Source: Natronorubrum aibiense (GTDB lineage Archaea > Halobacteriota > Halobacteria > Halobacteriales > Natrialbaceae). From it: a DNA stretch of 64,000 nt. The stretch covers positions 124,001 through 188,000 of the forward strand of contig NZ_CP045489.1 of the NCBI RefSeq assembly GCF_009392895.1. The letters run 5' to 3'. Below are positions 16,374 to 25,575 of this stretch, one piece after another (the stretch's first letter is position 1; every line of letters begins with the position of its first letter). The position numbers and the translations under genes are program-made. The notes under the pieces are model-generated. The model worked only from the letters and a program-made list of their open reading frames with translations. It was not told the origin of the DNA and ran no database searches.

Positions 16374-17735
16374 ATGACTGTCCAAACCAGTTATTCCTCT
16401 GCCGGGGATCAGTTCAACTCTATCGCCGAGGTCCTCGCGAAAGCCAACGAACCGAAGACAGGCGATGAACTGGCGGAGATCGCGGCCGAATCGGATGCCG
16501 AGCGTGTTGCGGCCAAACGCGCCCTCGCTGGTATGCACCTCGAAACGCTGCGGGAGAATCCGGTTGTTCCGTATGACGAGGATGAGGTAACGCGCGTTAT
16601 CCAGAACGCTGTCCGAGAACCGATCTATGATCGGATAAAAGACTGGACAGTTGCTGACCTCCGCGAGTTTCTCGTCGATAGTGCAACAGGCGAGAACGAG
16701 ATCGCGGCGATTCGGCCTGGTCTGACGAGCGAGATGATTGCCGCAGTGACGAAGCTCATGTCAAATATGGATCTCGTGCTCGTCACCTCAAAGATGGAGG
16801 TCACGGCCCGCTGCAATACGACTGTCGGTGAGTCGGGTACACTCTCGTTTCGACTGCAACCGAATGATCCCACAGACGATGTCGACAATATTGTTGACGC
16901 GACCCGAGAAGGGCTGGCCTACGGCGTCGGCGATGCGGTGATCGGCGTCAACCCGGTCACCGATACCGTAGAGACGACAACGCGAATCCTCGAGGCGACC
17001 CACGACTTCATCAAGGAATGGGGTATTCCGACGCAAAACTGCTGTCTTTCTCACATTACCACACAGATGGACGCTATCCGCGAGGGTGCGCCCGCTGACT
17101 TGGTGTTCCAGAGCTTGGCTGGCACCGAAGTTGGCAATGACGAGTTCGGAATTGACGTCGCTCTGCTCGACGAGGCTCACGACCTCGCGCAGCGTCGCTG
17201 TCGATCGTCGGGACCGAACGTGATGTACTTCGAGACGGGCCAGGGCGCAGAACTCTCTAGTGACGCCCACCAAGGAATTGACCAGCTTACACTTGAGGCG
17301 CGCTGTTACGGCCTCGCGAAGCGGTACGACCCGTTCCTTGTCAACACCGTCGTCGGCTTCATCGGTCCGGAGTACCTCTACGACGGCCAGCAGGTCATCC
17401 GTGCGGGCCTAGAGGACGTGTTCATGGGTCAACTCCACGGCATCTCGATGGGAATTGACGCTTGCTACACCAATCACATCCAGGCGGATCAGAACGACAT
17501 CGAGAATCTCTCGGTCCTGCTTGCTGCCGCGGGGACGAACTACTTCATTACGGTGCCGATGGGAGACGACGTGATGTTGAACTACCAGTCGAACAGCTAC
17601 CACGACGCCGCCACGCTATGGGAGATCTTCGGCCTCGAGCCGACGCCCGCGTTCCGGGAGTGGCTTGAGGAGATGTCGCTCTGGGAGAACGGCCAGTTGA
17701 CCGACCGAGCGGGTGACTCGACCATCTTCACGTGA
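16374..17735 (+). CDS. eutB: Ethanolamine ammonia-lyase large subunit
   Basis: 453 residues, the same length as the enterobacterial enzyme. Family blocks are clear: SKMEVTARCNTTVG, VGDAVIGVNPVTD, YFETGQGAELSSDAHQG and GFIGPEYLYDGQQVIRAGLE. IGDACYTNH-like (GIDACYTNHIQADQNDIENL) and MGDDVMLNYQSNSYHDAATL follow. With EutC it cleaves ethanolamine to acetaldehyde and ammonia using adenosylcobalamin. First gene of eutBCA. The next gene starts 2 bp after its stop. Confidence 0.95.
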   Translation: MTVQTSYSSAGDQFNSIAEVLAKANEPKTGDELAEIAAESDAERVAAKRALAGMHLETLRENPVVPYDEDEVTRVIQNAVREPIYDRIKDWTVADLREFLVDSATGENEIAAIRPGLTSEMIAAVTKLMSNMDLVLVTSKMEVTARCNTTVGESGTLSFRLQPNDPTDDVDNIVDATREGLAYGVGDAVIGVNPVTDTVETTTRILEATHDFIKEWGIPTQNCCLSHITTQMDAIREGAPADLVFQSLAGTEVGNDEFGIDVALLDEAHDLAQRRCRSSGPNVMYFETGQGAELSSDAHQGIDQLTLEARCYGLAKRYDPFLVNTVVGFIGPEYLYDGQQVIRAGLEDVFMGQLHGISMGIDACYTNHIQADQNDIENLSVLLAAAGTNYFITVPMGDDVMLNYQSNSYHDAATLWEIFGLEPTPAFREWLEEMSLWENGQLTDRAGDSTIFT

Positions 17736-17737
17736 TC

Positions 17738-18514
17738 ATGTCATTCAAAAACAATTCTCCCCGCGAGACCGACCTGATCGAGGACTGCACCGACGAAGAG
17801 ATCCTCCGCCACATTGTCGATCGAACCCCCACGCGGGTGGGGGTCGGCCGCGCTGGCCCGCGCCCGCGAACCGACTCCCTGCTTGAGTTCAGGGCGGATC
17901 ACGGCGTTGCGCGCGACGCCGTCCTCTCGCACGTCGACAGCGATGTGATCCAAGAACTTGACCTAGTACATCTGGAGACGCGAGTCGTAGACAAAGACCA
18001 GTACCTAGCCCGCCCCGACCTCGGCCGAGAACTCGCCGCCAACAGTATCGATATCTTACATGATCAGTGCGAACACGAACCTGAGGTCCAAGTCGTCGTT
18101 GCCGACGGGCTCTCCTCGACGGCCGTCGAGATGAACGCCCCGGAGCTGTTGCCGGTTCTGCGCGACGGCCTTTCCGATCGCGACATCGAGGTGGGAACCC
18201 CAGTGTTCGTCGAATATGGCCGCGTCAACGTGATGGACGCGATCAGCGAGGAACTCGATGCCGACTGCTGTATCATTCTTATTGGAGAGCGCCCCGGACT
18301 CAAGAGCGCCGAGAGCCTGAGCGCGTACCTCGCCTACGGGTCGGAACGCGGCATGCCGACTGCGAAAAAGTCCGTCATCTCGAACATTCACGACGGTGGC
18401 CTGCCGCCGATTGAGGCCGGCGCCGAACTCGTTGACCTGATCGCTGAGATGCTCGAAAAGGAAGCCAGTGGGATCGACCTCCGCGAGGACGATCGTGAAT
18501 TCAAACCGGACTAG
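17738..18514 (+). CDS. eutC: Ethanolamine ammonia-lyase small subunit
   Basis: 258 residues. VGVGRAGPRPRTDSLLEFRADH (short of the N-terminal extension of bacterial forms), VVVADGLSSTAVE, CCIILIGERPGLKSAESLSAYL and SVISNIHDGGLPPIEAGAEL are EutC signatures that contribute to cobalamin binding. ATG at 17738 lies just after the eutB stop, so the subunits are co-translated. Somewhat shorter than Escherichia coli EutC. Confidence 0.95.
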   Translation: MSFKNNSPRETDLIEDCTDEEILRHIVDRTPTRVGVGRAGPRPRTDSLLEFRADHGVARDAVLSHVDSDVIQELDLVHLETRVVDKDQYLARPDLGRELAANSIDILHDQCEHEPEVQVVVADGLSSTAVEMNAPELLPVLRDGLSDRDIEVGTPVFVEYGRVNVMDAISEELDADCCIILIGERPGLKSAESLSAYLAYGSERGMPTAKKSVISNIHDGGLPPIEAGAELVDLIAEMLEKEASGIDLREDDREFKPD

Positions 18515-18525
18515 GTGCACAATCC

Positions 18526-19974
18526 GTGAGTAACCATTCGAAGACACTGACGAGCATCGGTGTGGACGTTGGGACGACCACGACCCATGCGGTCGTTAGC
18601 CACCTACGCGTCGAGACGCTGCCGGGCAGTGGTACTTCGCCGACCATTACCGACCGCGAGATCGTCCACCGGGGAACGGTCCGCGAGACGCCGCTAGTCG
18701 ATCCTGAGACGATCGACGTCGATCGGGTGGCTGCGATCATAGACAGCGAACTTGCAGCAGGGGGTGTCACGCCGGCAGAGATCGACACGGGGGCAGTGAT
18801 CGTCACTGGCGAGACCGCCCGCCGTGAGAACGCCGAACCGCTGGTCCACCGACTTGCTGACAATACCGGCCAGTTCGTCGCGGCGACAGCTGGCGCATCG
18901 CTCGAAGCTGTCCTCGCCGGTCGGGGCTCGGGTGCAGAGGCTCGGGCCGCTGAACTCGGTGGATGCGTCGCCAATGTGGATATTGGGGGTGGGACGACGA
19001 ACGTGGCTATTTTCGACGCTGCGGAATCAAACGACAACAATGTCACTGTTAGAGAGACCCGCTGTCTGGACATCGGCGGTCGTCTCGTCACGTTCGATGA
19101 CGCAGACCGGGTTACTTCGATTTCTCCGCCCGCGCGGACAATTGTAGAAGCAGTCAACCTACCAATCACCGTTGGCAGTTCACCGGATAAGGCTGCTCTT
19201 AAGACGCTCGCAGTTACGATGGCCGATTTGATCGTTGACCTGTGTACGGGCCCGCCATTCGACGCTCTTACGCGTGTGCTCGCAATCGGTACCCTTCCTG
19301 ACGAACCTCTCGATCTGAACAGCGTTGTTTTCAGCGGCGGCGTCGGTCGTCTTATCGCATCGCCACCGGCAGATCCGTTCGCGTACAACGACCTTGGTGG
19401 GATGCTCGCAGCCGCGATTGCAACTCACGACCGCGTCCGATCGTGGTCAGTCTTCGATCCCACGGAGGACATTCGCGCGACCGTTGCTGGCGCAGGGACA
19501 GAGACGATAAAGCTCAGCGGCCGCACCGTTTCGCTTGATCTGTCGCTGTTGCCTTTACGAAATGCACCCGTCGTTGCTGTTTCTGACCTTGTGGATTGTT
19601 CAGACGATCAACTTGAGCGCCGGTTTGAGGTCGCCCTCGAAACACTCACCGACCTCCATGACCCCGATGCGATCGACGGCATCGCGCTCTCGATTGACGA
19701 AGTCGGACCCCTGATGTATGAACGCCTCAAAATCGTTGTTGGAGCGCTCGCGGCCGCACTTCACTCGATCCCCTCGTCACTTCCTGTGGTTGTCGTCACA
19801 CGCCAGAACTGTGCGAAGGCCCTCGGACAAATGCTTCGCCGAGAAATTGACCAGCCCCTGATTGTTATTGACGAGATCCCCTCGACAAACGGCGACTATT
19901 TAGACATAGGTAAACCGGTGGCCGATAATGGAAGTGTCCCGGTAGTAGTAAAAACTCTGGTATTTGGCCAGTGA
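18526..19974 (+). CDS. eutA: Ethanolamine ammonia-lyase reactivating factor
   Basis: 482 residues with a GTG start at 18526, 11 bp after eutC. An ASKHA-type fold is indicated by GVDVGTTTTHAVV at the N terminus, VTGETARRENAE, and NVDIGGGTTNVAIF around residue 150. EutA is an ATP-dependent chaperone that removes damaged cobalamin from EutBC. Its presence shows the module is equipped for sustained catalysis. No shell-protein, EutD/E or cobalamin-adenosylation genes are in the window. Confidence 0.95.
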   Translation: MSNHSKTLTSIGVDVGTTTTHAVVSHLRVETLPGSGTSPTITDREIVHRGTVRETPLVDPETIDVDRVAAIIDSELAAGGVTPAEIDTGAVIVTGETARRENAEPLVHRLADNTGQFVAATAGASLEAVLAGRGSGAEARAAELGGCVANVDIGGGTTNVAIFDAAESNDNNVTVRETRCLDIGGRLVTFDDADRVTSISPPARTIVEAVNLPITVGSSPDKAALKTLAVTMADLIVDLCTGPPFDALTRVLAIGTLPDEPLDLNSVVFSGGVGRLIASPPADPFAYNDLGGMLAAAIATHDRVRSWSVFDPTEDIRATVAGAGTETIKLSGRTVSLDLSLLPLRNAPVVAVSDLVDCSDDQLERRFEVALETLTDLHDPDAIDGIALSIDEVGPLMYERLKIVVGALAAALHSIPSSLPVVVVTRQNCAKALGQMLRREIDQPLIVIDEIPSTNGDYLDIGKPVADNGSVPVVVKTLVFGQ

Positions 19975-20199
19975 ATTATAACTAAGTATTAGACCGGAAA
20001 GTGGGGCTAATCGATTCAACGAACACAGAGTCAGAGTCTTCTGCCGGACCAGACCCGTCGCTTCTGTCCGTGAAAGCACAGTGCCTTCGATTAGGCGGTT
20101 ATACTACTCATCAACGGCACTGAGAGCCGGCTCATCGAACTCGAGTCAGGTACGCAAAAATACGCGGAACGAAATCAGGGTGTGGTTTCGACAGCGACC

Positions 20200-20634
20200 T
20201 TAGAGGATGCTCAGGAGGTTCTCGATGTCGAGTTCCTGTCTGAATTCGCTTTCGGCTTCGGTGTCAGCATCCTGATCCTGTTCGGACTCTTGGGCGTTTT
20301 CTAGGTCGAGATCAGCGTCCATGCCCTGGAATCCGACATTCGTCTGGTCTGCGTCGTTGCCAGCGTCGGCGTTACCGTCGAGTGTCGCCGCGATGTTGCC
20401 GCCCTGGTAGAGCTTGTTCTGCTGGGTCTGTTCCTGCTCCTGGTCGACCTCAGCGTCGTTGCTAGCGTCCTGGTCGTTCTCCTGATCCTGTTCCGTCGTC
20501 GCTTCCGCCTCTTGCTCGTCGAGGTCAGCGTCGTTCTCGATGTGAGTGTCTGCAGCTGCTGTTCCGGCGAATCCTATGAACGTGAGGCTCCCGATCAATG
20601 CGACCGTCAGTGCAAGTGTGAGTGCGCGTTTCAT
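20200..20634 (-). CDS. Secreted Asp/Glu/Gln-rich protein
   Basis: 144 residues with a clear Sec-type signal (MKRALTLALTVALIGSLTFI ending near AAAD). The mature protein is very acidic and Gln/Asn-rich (repeats such as DQENDQDASNDAEVDQEQEQ), with a short hydrophobic C terminus. It looks like an exported, possibly surface-associated halobacterial protein. Composition suggests it is largely unstructured. No known family. Confidence 0.75.
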   Translation of the reverse strand: MKRALTLALTVALIGSLTFIGFAGTAAADTHIENDADLDEQEAEATTEQDQENDQDASNDAEVDQEQEQTQQNKLYQGGNIAATLDGNADAGNDADQTNVGFQGMDADLDLENAQESEQDQDADTEAESEFRQELDIENLLSIL

Positions 20635-21019
20635 GCCTTATTGTTATACCGCGTGTCAGGCACACCCCACCCCGGTGATGAATATGAACCCCGGGGACGG
20701 TTTCAATCAAAATCGCGAATTAGACGGTTTAAGGCAGACAAAACGACGTTATTGCGGATGAGAATATCGTCTGTCCGCGTTCGATACGGGATATCTAAAC
20801 AACGGTGAGAGTTCAACGCGCGTGAGAGGTACCCCGCTGCAGTCGCTGGAATTTGCACCTCGAGTCCGCTCAGTGGTCATCGAAAGGCGATCATTCAGGT
20901 GGAGTCTAGTCTGAAACAGTCGGGACGCAGACACAGTACCTGCAGCCAATTATGAGAAAACCCGTATTCGACGGGTACTGTTAAGCGGATCACTGCCGAA
21001 ATGAGCATATAGAACTGCA
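20635..21019. other. Intergenic promoter region
   Basis: 385 bp between divergent genes. I see no gene. A CCCCGG-containing inverted stretch lies near 20650-20695, close to the secreted-protein start. Confidence 0.4.
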
Positions 21020-21292
21020 ATGGCTGGCATCACAGATCCACGACCACCACTCCCGGAGTGGATTCGCGAGTGCTACGACTTACTGTGCTCCCATGCAGAT
21101 CCACCTGATAATGGAAAAGCCGCTGTTCAGGTGATCGAGTACGATGATGCCACCGACGTGCTGCTCTCTGATTCAGAGTTAGCACTCGAGCAACGGGACG
21201 TCGAGTACGCGCTTACGCGACTCCTCGAGCGAGGCTACTTCTACGAAGTCGAGGACGAACTTCGGGTCACATCTCCAGAAGAGCAGTGTTAG
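21020..21292 (+). CDS. Small haloarchaeal protein
   Basis: 90 residues beginning MAGITDPRPPLPEWIRECYD. The middle is acidic and the C terminus resembles a winged-helix edge (VEYALTRLLERGYFYEVEDELRVT), suggesting a small wHTH-like regulator. Four Cys are scattered and no zinc motif is evident. Stands alone. No function known. Confidence 0.7.
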   Translation: MAGITDPRPPLPEWIRECYDLLCSHADPPDNGKAAVQVIEYDDATDVLLSDSELALEQRDVEYALTRLLERGYFYEVEDELRVTSPEEQC

Positions 21293-21314
21293 CTACCCGT
21301 CAAAGAGCTGTCTT

Positions 21315-21690
21315 GCACGTCGGTGACCTCCTCCCCGATGTGAACGGCGAGGCTTCCCACGGCACCGCACCGCTGGGTTGGGATATTTGCTGGTTCGTAA
21401 CCCGGTCGGCATGACTAGGCTACTGGCGGGACCACACCGCCGTTACTCCTATCCTCGGCATGAGGACTCGGAGTTATCTTGTTGACCGAGACACCACAGC
21501 GGTTCGAGAGGGTGTCTCGAACGTTCTGGTTCTCGGAGTCCCGATATTGTGCATTTGAGTGGCGGTGTGACCGCCCCGGTATACGTCATGCTACAGTGCG
21601 AAGTTACTTAAATATCCGTATTGCTGCCGAACGTTGATTGTGTCAGCGTTGTCGGATTCACGCCCGCCGTAAACGGCGGGATTCTCTCCT
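21315..21690. mobile_element. Protein-less IS605-like remnant
   Basis: No gene. The left end carries GTGACCTCCTCCCCG with GTGAACGGCGAGGCTTCCC, a hairpin like the left ends of haloarchaeal TnpB elements. The right end carries the perfect CCCGCCGT-AAA-CGGCGGG-type hairpin near 21660-21680. The middle shares CCGTTACTCCTATCC with the element at 26245-26638 (CCGGTACTCCTATCC). I read it as a miniature derivative of an IS605-type element. Confidence 0.5.
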
Positions 21691-21707
21691 CGAAGAAAGA
21701 TAATTGC

Positions 21708-22364
21708 TCACGATGAATCACTGGTTCGGCTGAACCGTCGACTGACAAGTCCCGCGACGCCGTCGAAGTAGCCGGTTCCCCATAGGGCGACGAGCAGCGC
21801 GCCGACCGCGTTGTACAGGAGGTCGAAGACGATGTCGCTCGTTCCGTACTGGGCTAGCACCGGTTCACCGCCAACGACGCTTGCCACGCCGGCGGAGGCG
21901 AATTCCATAATCTCCCAGAGGACGCCGAACGCGAGGACAAAGATGAGGATGAACACGAAGCGGAATTCGCCGGGAACTGTGACTGACTCGGCGGACTGAT
22001 CGAGTGCATCAACGATGGCGTATCCGACGCCGGCAACGAGTGTCGCCGAGACGGTGTGCGTCACCGAATCGTACCAGCCGAACATCTCGTAGGGGCCGAG
22101 TGCGCCGGCCGCGTGGAGAAACGCAGCCAATGCGATCCAGAGTGCAAGACCGGCACCCATCTCGTGAGTGAACTCGCGGCGTACGAGGGCGGGCAGGAAT
22201 GTAAGGGCCAGCGGGATGGCAGCGTTCACAACCAGTCCGAGATTGACCGTGACAAGTGCATAGCCGACGATGATCAGTAACAGGCCCTGGATCAGTCGGA
22301 CGGCGTGCCAGCACCGGCGCTCAGAGAGGCCCAGCACGGTGTTGACATCGCTGTCAGTCGTCAT
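21708..22364 (-). CDS. Multi-pass membrane protein (DUF2238-like)
   Basis: 218 residues with about six hydrophobic helices (LIQGLLLIIVGYALVTVNLG, ALWIALAAFLHAAG, FVFILIFVLAFGVLWEIMEF). The sequence MFGWYDSVTHTVSATL with His and Asp, and DIVFDLLYNAVGALL, match the YjdF/DUF2238 membrane family as I remember it. Its start overlaps the stop of the gene upstream by 4 bp, so the two are coupled. Function unknown. Confidence 0.7.
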   Translation of the reverse strand: MTTDSDVNTVLGLSERRCWHAVRLIQGLLLIIVGYALVTVNLGLVVNAAIPLALTFLPALVRREFTHEMGAGLALWIALAAFLHAAGALGPYEMFGWYDSVTHTVSATLVAGVGYAIVDALDQSAESVTVPGEFRFVFILIFVLAFGVLWEIMEFASAGVASVVGGEPVLAQYGTSDIVFDLLYNAVGALLVALWGTGYFDGVAGLVSRRFSRTSDSS

Positions 22365-22945
22365 GACGGATCACCCGACTGGCTACGATGACCGACGCTG
22401 GCGGTATCATGCCGGTAAAAGTAGACCACGAAGAGGACAGCCGCGAGTCCGCCGAACGCGGTGGCATAGATGAGGTCCCACATTAGTTCTCCCTTTGTCG
22501 TGAGAAATGATGTTGCAAAAGCGATATCGGAGACCCATTGAGCGATCACCCAGAGACCGGCAACGGCCATCGTCGCGAGAACGACGAATGCGACGGCAAA
22601 TCGTGCGGACATTTCGATCGTTGTGAAGGCGTCGAGCTCAACGGTGACGAGTAGCGCGGTCGCGGCGACGGTGAGGAAGCCAGCGATTGGGAGAGTTCCG
22701 TACAGTCGAACCCAGATTGGGATGGCGGCCACTGCCAGTACTTCCCACGGAGGCATCACCAATGCGTCCCGTCGAACGATCGGTGGGACAAACGCGAGGG
22801 CCACGATCGCCAATGCGAGGGTTGCCCAGAGAAACGAGCCCTGCCAAACGGTCGCGATGGAAGCGACGATGATCGAACATACGATCAGCCAGGCGAGTGC
22901 CGCGTTTACCCGTTCGTTCTCAATAAGTGATTGTAGAACTGGCAT
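22361..22945 (-). CDS. Membrane protein, diverged partner of the downstream gene
   Basis: 194 residues, about six hydrophobic segments (WLIVCSIIVASIATVW, LWATLALAIVALAFVPPIV, FAVAFVVLATMAVAGLWVI). It shares the layout and the end motif (ELMWDLIYATAFGGLAAVLF) with the downstream protein, indicating an old duplication. First in a two-gene operon. No specific function. Confidence 0.7.
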   Translation of the reverse strand: MPVLQSLIENERVNAALAWLIVCSIIVASIATVWQGSFLWATLALAIVALAFVPPIVRRDALVMPPWEVLAVAAIPIWVRLYGTLPIAGFLTVAATALLVTVELDAFTTIEMSARFAVAFVVLATMAVAGLWVIAQWVSDIAFATSFLTTKGELMWDLIYATAFGGLAAVLFVVYFYRHDTASVGHRSQSGDPS

Positions 22946-23135
22946 ATTCTACTCCTCACAGCAATGCGTCGGTATATTTCCCGACCTGATGGCGACCGTC
23001 TCAGTCGGCCAACCAGCGATCGTTATCGGTCCTAAGTCATGCTCACAGGTCCCCATACATATTGCTTAGATAGATGGACGGAAACCGACGCGGCTTTCAC
23101 ACTAAGATAGCAGTTCCCATGGTCTATATACTTGG

Positions 23136-23188
23136 GTCAACTATCCCGTCCTTAGAGCACCAAAGGCGCTCAGGGCGGGGTAGTTGAC
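23136..23188 (+). mobile_element. Orphan right-end hairpin of IS605-type element
   Basis: GTCAACTA (23136-23143) pairs with TAGTTGAC (23181-23188). Inside, CCCGTCCT pairs with the GGGCGGGG side, with AGAGCACC/GGCGCTC near the tip. The GGGCGGGGTAGTTGAC end parallels GGGCGGAGTAGTTCAC at 56023 and GGGTAGTTTAC at 26638. It lies in a 347-bp gene-free stretch (22946-23292) that otherwise shows nothing. Confidence 0.55.
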
Positions 23189-23292
23189 ATCAGCGCACTA
23201 TGCCGATCTCGAGCCACTGCACTCTCCTCGAGTCGGTTCGACATCTCACCTCCCGATTACCGAACGTGGCCAAAAGCGATGACTACGTTCTG

Positions 23293-24999
23293 CTAGAGCC
23301 CCACCCCGTACTCTTCGAACACGGACGCAAATCCCTCGTCGATGACCTGCTGGACAAGCTCCGCGAACGAACTTCGATTCCCTGGATCCTCAACGAGCGA
23401 CCGAAACGTGTTTTCGAAGTGGTGCCCATGAGAAGGCCGATCACGACTCGAGGTCTCGTGGGCTGCTTCATGCAACATCACGAGATACAGGTCGTGCATC
23501 CAGACGGCACGCTGGCGACTCGTTACAGCTGAGTCGGTGATCACGATGTACGTCCTGCCATCGGTCCAGGCATCGGCACTCGCCTCGCCGTAGTACACAT
23601 CTCGCTCAATTTCAAGCTCTTTTGCTAACACTCGAGCGAAGCGAAGATACCGCTGCTGGTCAGCGTTCAACTGCGATTCATCCTCGATGCGATGATAGCC
23701 CGTCCACACACCTTCTGACTCTGCTTGCTCGCCAACATCGAACGCTTCCGGCACCGCTATCGATGTGTCCTCGTCTGTGGCGAGATCGCGGAGCCGCTGC
23801 GTCGCTGAATCACTTGTATCGAGGACGACGTAGCCACGCTCGACGAGTTTGTCCGCACCTTTCTGGGCACCATCGATCCACCCAATCCTCGGGGCTGCCT
23901 GGATCTCCTCGAGACTGATGCGGGATTCGGTTGCTAACTGGAACAGCTTGCGATTGGCCCACTGCTCGTCTGATGCATCACTGCTGTCGGATGCCATCGC
24001 CTCGATCATTACTTCCCGACTCTCGGCAGTCAGCCGATCGTCCGAGACATCCGCATACAGGTCGTCACGAGCCTGCTCGAGTGCGTTGTCGATCCGCTGC
24101 CAGCGGTCACAGCCGGACTGGATGTCGTTACGCGCAAAGTTCAGCGTCAAGTTCCCTTTCGAGACGACGATCCCGCCGAGTCCGTACTCGCGCTTTGTCG
24201 TCACGTACAGTCCGTTGCTGTATATGTCGAGCCCGTCGTGGGGTGTGTACTCGAGTGCGAGGATTGCATCCTCAGTTTCGCGAGTAAGCGACGGGTGTGG
24301 TGAGTCGGCCACCGCCTCGAGTGGATCGCCCTTATCGACTGACTCGCCATTGATCATGACCGAGACGCCCGTTCGGGATTGGACGTATGCGAAGCGTTTG
24401 CGAAGATCGCGAACGTAGCGCCGCCAGCGGTAACTGTCCGGATCTGGCACTTCGTCTTCGTAGTGATCGATCTCGACGAGCATCCCTTCGAGATGATGCT
24501 CAGCGTCCACGAACTGGCCATCGCGACCGCTGATATCTGCCCACGGTCCGGAATCGCGTCGATTGCGATAGTCAAAACACAGTGCGGTGTCGTGACTCCA
24601 GATTCGAACCGCGCCCTTCGCGATGATCGCACCCTTGCCGATGCCCCACTCTCCGATTGTCTCGTCGTCAGAGCGCTGCTTGCTTCCCGCACCAAGCACC
24701 GACAGGTTGCGTCGGCCCTCGGCCGACTCGAGATCGACACCAGCGCCATCATCGAGGATGAGCGATCGTTCAGGTGAGATGCTGACCAGAACCCGAGTTG
24801 ATCCAGGACTGTCGATTCCATTTTGGACCGCTTCACGGATCGCGTCTGTGAGATCCGCCATCTGATCTTCAATGAGATACGTTGCAACTTGCTCGTCAGC
24901 CGTCATCGTCACGGTTTCGTCAGTCGATGGTTGACGGGTCTGCCTCGATTCAGTCGTTTCGTTCGTGGCGAACTCTGCTAACGTCGGATGTTCTGTCAT
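23293..24999 (-). CDS. GHKL-type ATPase fused to zincin-like C terminus
   Basis: 568 residues. The N-terminal half has the GHKL (Hsp90/MutL/MORC-like) ATP-binding boxes: EAVQN at 56-60, LDDGAG at 82-87 and GEWGIGKGA at 116-124. The C terminus carries MLHEAAHETSS (HEAAH at 510-514) followed by GHHFE about 10 residues on, a zinc-metallopeptidase-like arrangement with a plausible third His ligand. Such pairing suggests ATP-dependent action on another protein. ATG at 24999 avoids a weak N-terminal extension. It lies 96 bp downstream of the TumE-like gene on the same strand. Confidence 0.75.
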   Translation of the reverse strand: MTEHPTLAEFATNETTESRQTRQPSTDETVTMTADEQVATYLIEDQMADLTDAIREAVQNGIDSPGSTRVLVSISPERSLILDDGAGVDLESAEGRRNLSVLGAGSKQRSDDETIGEWGIGKGAIIAKGAVRIWSHDTALCFDYRNRRDSGPWADISGRDGQFVDAEHHLEGMLVEIDHYEDEVPDPDSYRWRRYVRDLRKRFAYVQSRTGVSVMINGESVDKGDPLEAVADSPHPSLTRETEDAILALEYTPHDGLDIYSNGLYVTTKREYGLGGIVVSKGNLTLNFARNDIQSGCDRWQRIDNALEQARDDLYADVSDDRLTAESREVMIEAMASDSSDASDEQWANRKLFQLATESRISLEEIQAAPRIGWIDGAQKGADKLVERGYVVLDTSDSATQRLRDLATDEDTSIAVPEAFDVGEQAESEGVWTGYHRIEDESQLNADQQRYLRFARVLAKELEIERDVYYGEASADAWTDGRTYIVITDSAVTSRQRAVWMHDLYLVMLHEAAHETSSRDRPSHGHHFENTFRSLVEDPGNRSSFAELVQQVIDEGFASVFEEYGVGL

Positions 25000-25095
25000 G
25001 GTGTCCACCCCTGTGGCACCACAAAAAACCGAGCAAGCGGTCACCGGTCAAATCTTGACCGATGTCTGCCAGTGAAGACTGTATCTCTCGCTTTG

Positions 25096-25572
25096 TCAAG
25101 AAGGGTTTGACGCCGTATTGAGGTGTGACAGATCACCAGTTTCGTACGCTCGCCGCCAAAGTTTCAGTACCGCTCGGGTGACTAGCCGTGGTTCTTCGAC
25201 CTGGAGGCAGGATTGTTCTGCCGTATCAGCGAGTGCGTTCGGTGGCTGGTGAAAGTGCTTCTCTGGAGAGTGGGGGGTCGGATGGTTGTCGAATCTCCAG
25301 TTCACACCGTGTTTGTCAACGTAGTGGAACCGGTACGCTCCGGACGTGTACCACGTAACGTCCAGGCGACACCACTCCGCGTCACCGGTTCCATCAGTGA
25401 ACTGAATCTGCACTTCGTGAGGATTGAGGACGCTATCGAACTGCACTGCTTCGACGAGGGGTTCGTCCTGACTGAACAAATCTCGGATGAGCCGCATCGT
25501 CGTAACGTCGGGTGATCCGAGATCGGCTGACTGCTCTTCTGGTGAAATACCGGCTGAGTCGTCGCTGGGCAT
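25096..25572 (-). CDS. TumE-like (DUF6516) putative toxin
   Basis: 158 residues. The central part (VTWYTSGAYRFHYVDKHGV, then WRFDNHPTPHSPEKHFH) resembles the TumE/DUF6516 toxin core, in which an aromatic/His-rich RFHY...RFDN...HPE...H pattern is conserved. N- and C-terminal parts are longer than in minimal TumE. It starts 3 bp after the HTH gene's stop, which is the usual layout of a toxin-antitoxin pair. Assignment is from pattern memory; activity is not shown. Confidence 0.6.
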   Translation of the reverse strand: MPSDDSAGISPEEQSADLGSPDVTTMRLIRDLFSQDEPLVEAVQFDSVLNPHEVQIQFTDGTGDAEWCRLDVTWYTSGAYRFHYVDKHGVNWRFDNHPTPHSPEKHFHQPPNALADTAEQSCLQVEEPRLVTRAVLKLWRRAYETGDLSHLNTASNPS

Positions 25573-25575
25573 ATA

